Shown: positions 5,150 to 9,623 of the stretch, piece by piece
How the letters are laid out: every line of letters begins with the position of its first letter
Position numbering within the stretch: the first letter of the stretch is position 1
Assembly: GCA_947505055.1 (NCBI GenBank)
Contig: CANNLO010000162.1
Location: forward strand, 1-9,623
Length of the DNA stretch: 9,623 bases
Direction: 5' to 3'
Origin: Methylococcaceae bacterium
GTDB taxonomy: Bacteria; Pseudomonadota; Gammaproteobacteria; Methylococcales; Methylomonadaceae
Program-made: the position numbers and the translations under genes
The notes under the pieces: generated by a model
What the model was told of the DNA's origin: nothing
Seen by the model: the letters and a program-made list of their open reading frames with translations, nothing else
Database searches by the model: none

Positions 5150-7185
5150 AAACTCAACCCAGCTTCCAACGCCTTCAGCTCGTCATCAAGTGCAGCAATC
5201 TCAGTCAATATTGTGCTCACTTCCCTTAGTTTCTCTGGCTTGTAGAAAATCTTGTTAAAGTTTAGCTCAACACCGACAACGTTTTCCAAGTAGGTAAACG
5301 GTTTGCTAATGTACTTGTCCATGAAGGCTTCAATTGCCGCTTGGTTGGCAGCTTCGTCCTTATGGTAGGGAATAATCTCATAATCCTTTTGATAATCAGG
5401 TGTCAGTTCTACGCTAATTTCAATGCGCTCCGGCTGAGTTTTACTGGCTTTTTTTAGTGCCGACTTGATGACAATCTTTCCGCAACCCAATGCCTCTTGC
5501 TTTGTGGTTGTTTTGACCAAGGTTTCTTGTTCAGCGTCATATTGATATTGCGCCTGGTGAGTGGTAACGATTAGCGGTTGCTCCTTGTAATCAAGGCTAG
5601 CGATAAAAGGTTTAATATCCAGCTCAAAATACGTTGCAAGTGATTTATGTGTATTGCTATCAAAGTCGGTAATCACAAACTCGGTTAGCTCTCGCTCGCC
5701 ATTGCTCAGTTTTATGGGTGTCAGTTTCTCGCTGGTTTTACCGTTTTCCAACTGTGCGGCAAAGCTGTTGCCGAATTCATCCACGTTGGTCAGTACGATG
5801 GCTTGTTTGTTAAAGTAAAAGAATTCCTTGTCAAACACCTTTGCGTAATCGGTATCTTGATAGGCGGTCAGCGTGGCGACAATTTCCAGACGATTAGGTT
5901 CGTCTACTTCTTTGCGTTTTGAACCTTTGCTCTTTTTGAGCGGTTTGAATTTGTCACTGGCGTTAATCAGCATCACCTTGTCTTTGTGGTGCAGCTGCTT
6001 GTTTTTGTTGAGTACCCACAAATAGGTGTAAATTCCGGTGTTAAAGAACTCATCGGTGGGCAGCTGTATCACTGCTTCTACAATGTCAGTGTCCAACATC
6101 CATTTACGGATATTACTTTCTGCTGACCCCGCATCACCACTAAATAGCGTTGAGCCATTATGTACCACTACGCCCATGCCGACGCTATCAAGCTTGGAGA
6201 TTAGATGCTGCATAAACAGTAGCTGCCCATCTGAAATTGACGGCAAGAATTTGAAACGTCCGGTTTTGTCGTTGCTAATATCTTTTTCGTAACCTTTCCA
6301 ACTCACGCCGTAAGGCGGATTGGCAATGACTACATCAAACTCTTCATTATCAAACTTGTCGTCTACCAGCGTGTTACCGTGCTCAATTTTTGAGTCGGGG
6401 CGAAACCTGCTTTCAATTTTGGCAAGTGCGTAGAGCGCGTCATTCCAATCTTGTCCAAAGGTTTGAGTCATACGTTTAAACTTTTGGTTAATGCGGTCTT
6501 CAACCCCAAACAACATGTTGCCGCCACCACAGGTGCAGTCGTACAGTTTTAGCAGGGTATCGGATTCTTCAATCTTGGACGCAATGATTTCTGCAATTAG
6601 CGCAATGACGTCATCTGGCGTGTATTGCTCTCCAGCGGTCTCAGCAGAAATATCAGCCCACTTACGTTTAATGTGCTCTTCCAGCGTAGTGATTTCGGAG
6701 TTGTTGAAGGGCTTGAGGTCAATTTCTGACCATAGCTTGGTGTAACCCAACAAAACTTTTTTGGCTTTTAGTTTGGTAATTACGCCCTTAATATCAAGAA
6801 ACTTTTCACCATCAGTGGCATCAACACCTAACAGATCCTTTGTTTCACCATCAAAGCCATGTAAATAGGCATCAAAGTCAATATCAAAGGATTTGTCATT
6901 GGCGCAAATATCCTTAATGGTCTTGTTTTGCTCAAAGATGTACACGTTGTAGCCTTGCCCACGATCTTTGATCATGTCTATGAAATCGGCTTTATCAACT
7001 TTTGCCAACGCATCTTCACCAATATCTGTCTTGAGTTCATCAAACATTCGGATTAACCGGCTCTCAATCATCGCCATTGCAAAAAATGGCATCATGAAAG
7101 ATGGCCATTCGGATTCCTTAATACCACTACCGCGTAATAGATCAGCAGTTTGCCAAATTTTTGATTCGTATTGGAGAATATCCAT
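5146..7185 (-). CDS. hsdM: Type I restriction-modification DNA methyltransferase subunit M
   Basis: The modification subunit, an N6-adenine methyltransferase using S-adenosylmethionine; with HsdS it forms the M2S methylase. Visible features are an N-terminal helical region (FMMPFFAMAMIESRLIRM, about 30-47), the TPDDVIALIAEI helix (189-200), the SAM-binding loop LYDCTCGGGNML (214-225, motif I) and the catalytic motif NPPYGVSW (289-296, motif IV). The C-terminal part is long. At 679 residues it is larger than the roughly 500-residue classical HsdM, which fits a subfamily with a C-terminal extension. It is the first gene of the operon. The ATG at 7183-7185 gives the normal family N terminus; AGGA lies 13 bases upstream, a rather long spacing. 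The stop overlaps the next gene as ATGA. No defect is visible. Confidence 0.95.
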   Translation of the reverse strand: MDILQYESKIWQTADLLRGSGIKESEWPSFMMPFFAMAMIESRLIRMFDELKTDIGEDALAKVDKADFIDMIKDRGQGYNVYIFEQNKTIKDICANDKSFDIDFDAYLHGFDGETKDLLGVDATDGEKFLDIKGVITKLKAKKVLLGYTKLWSEIDLKPFNNSEITTLEEHIKRKWADISAETAGEQYTPDDVIALIAEIIASKIEESDTLLKLYDCTCGGGNMLFGVEDRINQKFKRMTQTFGQDWNDALYALAKIESRFRPDSKIEHGNTLVDDKFDNEEFDVVIANPPYGVSWKGYEKDISNDKTGRFKFLPSISDGQLLFMQHLISKLDSVGMGVVVHNGSTLFSGDAGSAESNIRKWMLDTDIVEAVIQLPTDEFFNTGIYTYLWVLNKNKQLHHKDKVMLINASDKFKPLKKSKGSKRKEVDEPNRLEIVATLTAYQDTDYAKVFDKEFFYFNKQAIVLTNVDEFGNSFAAQLENGKTSEKLTPIKLSNGERELTEFVITDFDSNTHKSLATYFELDIKPFIASLDYKEQPLIVTTHQAQYQYDAEQETLVKTTTKQEALGCGKIVIKSALKKASKTQPERIEISVELTPDYQKDYEIIPYHKDEAANQAAIEAFMDKYISKPFTYLENVVGVELNFNKIFYKPEKLREVSTILTEIAALDDELKALEAGLSL

Positions 7186-7262
7186 TGTAAAGCGTGATTC
7201 CTGTTTTAATTTAGCCAGCAGTAATTATTCTGCCCATCAGCTTGAGACGGTATAAGCCCAGT

Positions 7263-7290
7263 ATAATAGGTCATTGGCCGCTAGCTTCAA
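7263..7290 (-). promoter_or_regulatory. Predicted sigma70-type promoter of the hsdM operon
   Basis: Read on the minus strand, TTGAAG (7285-7290) and TATTAT (7263-7268) are separated by 16 bases. They lie about 80 bases upstream of the hsdM ATG and are the best -35/-10 match in the gap between hsdM and the integrase relic. The hexamer GTATAA (plus strand) occurs twice, at 7250-7255 and 7261-7266, 11 bases apart. It could supply an alternative -10 or a regulator site on one face of the helix. I see no strong promoter between later genes, fitting one long transcript. This is a consensus match only. Confidence 0.5.
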
Positions 7291-7384
7291 AATATGTAGG
7301 TGTAATAAAGGCTTGGCATCGTCTAATCTAAGCGCATAAAAGTAAGCCTGACTAACCGTTCACCTGGAATTAAATTGTTGACTA

Positions 7385-7616
7385 CTAAACCTGCGTAGTG
7401 GCAATGCTGTCATGGCCCAACAGGGCCTGAATATCCGCCAATTGTACGTCCTTTTCCAGCAAACGGGTGGCGGAACTTATGCGGCGTGACCTTTTTGTCG
7501 ATACCAGCCTTGTCGATCAGCTTCTTTAAATAGGCCCGGACTGCATGAGGTCCGGGCGGCTTTGCGCAAGTTACCTTCACCGTTATATCGTCTTTAGCGA
7601 CGACATTTTCCCTCAA
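7385..7616 (-). pseudogene. Tyrosine recombinase/integrase, C-terminal relic
   Basis: Only the C-terminal catalytic part of a phage/Xer-type tyrosine recombinase remains. One frame gives AVRAYLKKLIDKAGIDKK and VTPHKFRH (box II His, Arg and His present), then runs into a stop near 7410. A second frame restores the family sequence as LLEKDVQLADIQALLGHDSIATTQV, with the conserved Gly-His, and then hits TAG at 7385-7387. That is exactly where the catalytic Tyr (QVY) should be. Joining the frames implies about ten missing bases between RHxFA and RLLEK, possibly lost between short GCCAC repeats. No N-terminal domain or ATG is found upstream. The recombinase must be inactive. It probably once mobilised the element next to the primase gene or the restriction cluster; which one cannot be told. 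Confidence 0.82.
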
Positions 7617-7696
7617 CCCCGGCAGCCCTCCAAATTCAACATAACCTCATTTTATCTGACACAAAATCCTGACTCCAGAAGCCAAAAGATCGGCAG

Positions 7697-7721
7697 GTTA
7701 TCCACAAAATCTGTGGATAAC
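7697..7721. repeat. Perfect inverted pair of DnaA-box 9-mers
   Basis: TTATCCACA (7698-7706) and its exact complement TGTGGATAA (7712-7720) face each other across five bases (AAATC). The match extends by one base on each side, giving a 10-bp perfect inverted repeat. The 9-mer equals the strong E. coli DnaA box. It lies in the non-coding gap between the plasmid/ICE-type primase gene and the integrase relic, with a GATC ten bases to its left. Possible roles are a DnaA-binding site in a replication or regulatory region, or a transcript hairpin at the end of the primase gene. No T-run follows directly on either strand, which argues against a classical terminator. No iteron array is visible. Confidence 0.6.
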
Positions 7722-7787
7722 TCTGTCTGTAATTTGTCACATTGCCTTGTTATGAACTGCCCTGTCTAACCTTAGGTCAAATTGACT

Positions 7788-7809
7788 AAAAACTGGCCAG
7801 ACGTTTTTT
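7788..7809. terminator. Weak, possibly bidirectional terminator-like hairpin
   Basis: AAAAAC (7788-7793) can pair with GTTTTT (7803-7808) around a 9-base loop containing TGGCCA, with T-runs on both strands. It lies about 75 bases beyond the stop of the primase gene. The stem is A/T-rich and short, so termination is plausible but weak. The rest of 7622-7880 shows no gene I can support. Confidence 0.3.
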
Positions 7810-7880
7810 ATCCTTGCTACACGATGCTAATGAAATGTCTTGGCTCTGTTTCAAAGATAAGCTCCACCTATAGTCAGACC

Positions 7881-9623
7881 TCACATTTTTATAGCTTGGC
7901 GGTGCTGTTGATCAAACCTTACAAATGGCTTCTGTTCTTGCCGTTGCTCCGCCACAAGTTGTAATGCCTGGCATTCAATAATGTTGCTTACAATAGTCGT
8001 TACTTGACGCTCAACACCTTCGCGACCTAACACGCTGTTGGTCGCAAGGTCGTTAAAGTCGGTGTAGCGCTTCAGTTTGGTAATCGCCTGTTGTTGCTCG
8101 TCGGTCAAATTACCAGCTCGCGCTTGTGACGGCGTTACCGGCTCCAGATTCACAGAGTAGCTTTGCTCTCCTGGTGCGAATATCGGAAAAATAGCCGTAC
8201 CAGCAACAGCTTTAGCCGCCGCCAAGGCTTTTTCTTTACCTGGATTTTTGTCTTCGGTCAGATCCAGATGCGCGTCAAAGTCGCCCGCAATAACAAAGGG
8301 TTTATCGGGGAATCTTTCACGTAGCTGCTTGGCCACGTTGGGCAGATTGCCACTATCGAACGCGGCGACAGTGGCATAGCCTAGGGCTTGCGATAAAGTA
8401 TCCGCTGTCGCATAACCCTCGGCGATAACAATAGCCGGGGCTTTTTCAAGATCCTCCAACCCTTTCCTACCGACAACATGGAACATGTCTTGTTTAACAC
8501 CCCCGGCAACAAACCGTTTGCTACCGTTTTCCTGAATGGTTTGCACTGACCGGATTTCACCATTCACGTCTTGAGCGGTCAGCAGTAAATCACCTGCGGT
8601 AAAAACCATTTTTTCTGGGTTTGCTTCACGTAAGGCTTTAGACGCCTTCCAGGTCTTGCCAATCATCACTACCGAATCGGCAGACAAGGTGCTGCCATCT
8701 TCCGGCACTACGCGCAAATCACCGGGACGGACCTGTTTCGTTTGCAAATATTTATGGTCTGCCGTTGCCGGAGCAGCGACAGCTAATAACTCACGCACAG
8801 CACTCGCCACCTTATCGTGTTGGGCTTGCTGAGCGACTTCGCGTTGTTGGAGCTTGGCGGCGCTATCGGCTTGCAATGTTGCCTTTTCCTGTTCGCTTAA
8901 CGAATAGCCCTTGGCTTTCCATTTCAACACCTCGCCCGTCCGGTTATTCTGAATATATCCTGCCGGGTGAGTATCAAGATGTCCCACATAAAACCCCGCG
9001 CGTTCCCCCGCTTTATCACCCACGGTTTCGATTCTATGCTTGTTACCGTCCATGATAGGGTGCTGGCCGGTAACCACACAGCCCACTGTTTGCAGTGCTT
9101 CGGCAAATTCCTCGCGCGGCGTTATGGCAGGCGCTTGTTGGTTCTTCACATTTTCCGGCAACCAGCGCTGTAATTTATCCAGGTCCGCCGTCGGCTTGGC
9201 GTACCAGGATTTTGCCTGTTTATCCCAGAGTGCGCCCTCAGCCTTGGCCAAAACCCGTTCGCTGTAAGGAACCGCGAGATATTGTCTGTCGGCCTTTACT
9301 TCACCAGTTGTAGCCTTAATGTCAGTTTTCTTCTGAGCGGTTGACTTGGCATCACCGGCTTGTAGCCATTTAGAGAACTGTGTTTGTTCAACACCGACCG
9401 GGATATACCAGGATTGTTGTCCTCGATCCCAACTCGCACCGAGGGCTTTGGCCTCGTTTTTTTCGCGATACGGGACATTAATGTAGGTTTTGTCATCTTT
9501 ACCGGAAATGTTACGCGCCTGTTGCTGCTCGATCTCGATTGCTTTCTTCTGGAACTCGCTATCATGGATCGTGGCGGCTAAATCAGCGGTTTTTCGTTTC
9601 TCCCTGGCGGATGAAATATCCTC
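7881..9623 (-). CDS. Plasmid/ICE primase-like protein with DUF5710 repeats and TOPRIM domain (5' end off window)
   Basis: The frame is open from the right edge to the TGA at 7881-7883, giving 580 residues of a larger protein; apparent internal starts such as the TTG at 9249-9251 are not real starts. Two DUF5710-type repeats appear at about 46-87 (YINVPYREK...LGASWD...SWYIP) and 114-155 (YLAVPYSER...EGALWD...SWYAK). A middle block follows with HPIMDGNKHRI and GFYVGHLDTHPAGYI, then a plasmid-primase-like strand region (IRSVQTIQENGSKRFVAGG). The TOPRIM core has E402 in VIAEGYATA and D448/D450 in IAGDFDAH. TraC-type primases of conjugative plasmids share this last part and make or handle primers on transferred single strands. 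Off-window N-terminal domains such as ArdC-like ssDNA-binding or metallopeptidase modules are common in relatives but not seen here. It is richer in G+C than the restriction operon. Confidence 0.85.
   Translation of the reverse strand, partial: EDISSAREKRKTADLAATIHDSEFQKKAIEIEQQQARNISGKDDKTYINVPYREKNEAKALGASWDRGQQSWYIPVGVEQTQFSKWLQAGDAKSTAQKKTDIKATTGEVKADRQYLAVPYSERVLAKAEGALWDKQAKSWYAKPTADLDKLQRWLPENVKNQQAPAITPREEFAEALQTVGCVVTGQHPIMDGNKHRIETVGDKAGERAGFYVGHLDTHPAGYIQNNRTGEVLKWKAKGYSLSEQEKATLQADSAAKLQQREVAQQAQHDKVASAVRELLAVAAPATADHKYLQTKQVRPGDLRVVPEDGSTLSADSVVMIGKTWKASKALREANPEKMVFTAGDLLLTAQDVNGEIRSVQTIQENGSKRFVAGGVKQDMFHVVGRKGLEDLEKAPAIVIAEGYATADTLSQALGYATVAAFDSGNLPNVAKQLRERFPDKPFVIAGDFDAHLDLTEDKNPGKEKALAAAKAVAGTAIFPIFAPGEQSYSVNLEPVTPSQARAGNLTDEQQQAITKLKRYTDFNDLATNSVLGREGVERQVTTIVSNIIECQALQLVAEQRQEQKPFVRFDQQHRQAIKM

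Noticed and set aside
7186..7384. Attachment site or tRNA gene next to the integrase relic
   Set aside because: No cloverleaf-like sequence and no direct repeat matching another part of the window was found; only the promoter and short GTATAA repeats are visible.
7545..7769. Plus-strand frame of 74 codons across the integrase relic and DnaA boxes
   Set aside because: It reads antisense through recognisable integrase sequence and non-coding DNA, with no domain and no good ribosome site.
9249..9251. TTG as the start of the primase-like gene
   Set aside because: The frame continues open upstream to the window edge and encodes the first half of the second DUF5710 unit and a complete first unit.
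1..9623. CRISPR array or rRNA genes
   Set aside because: No regularly spaced repeats and no rRNA-like conserved stretches were seen anywhere in the window.

Overview
The window looks like accessory DNA from a Gammaproteobacterium. This is judged only from the protein families and codon style; nothing fixes the genus. Every supported gene lies on the minus strand, so the biological order runs from right to left.

Right end (7881-9623): the 3' 580 codons of a large plasmid- or ICE-type protein. It has two DUF5710-type repeats, a plasmid-primase middle region and a TOPRIM domain, and it runs off the right edge. This part is visibly richer in G+C than the rest. Next comes a short junction (about 7380-7880). 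It holds a perfect inverted pair of DnaA-box 9-mers, a weak terminator-like hairpin and a dead tyrosine recombinase that has lost its catalytic tyrosine.

Centre and left (145-7185): one compact operon with a recognisable sigma70-type promoter at 7263-7290. The order is hsdM, a DUF1016/YhcG-type PD-(D/E)xK nuclease, hsdS, a 50-residue Fic antitoxin, fic, a small winged-helix protein, hepT, mntA and hsdR. Most junctions are stop/start overlaps (ATGA, TAATG or ATGACTAA), so translation is probably coupled along the operon. The genes make a type I restriction-modification system carrying three passengers: a nuclease of the DUF1016 family, a class I Fic toxin-antitoxin pair, and a HEPN-MNT (HepT-MntA) toxin-antitoxin pair. 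The two toxin modules sit between the specificity gene and the restriction gene.

Left end (1-149): hsdR stops after 289 codons, just after its nuclease domain and before the helicase motors. The flank has no resemblance to hsdR, contains nested hairpins, and looks like the end of an inserted mobile element. The system as seen would therefore methylate but probably not restrict, unless the rest of hsdR lies beyond the insertion and is rejoined or separately made.

The most useful points not obvious from long reading frames are the 50-residue antitoxin at 2686-2838, which carries an exact Fic-inhibition motif; the insertion break in hsdR; and the inverted DnaA-box pair beside the integrase relic.
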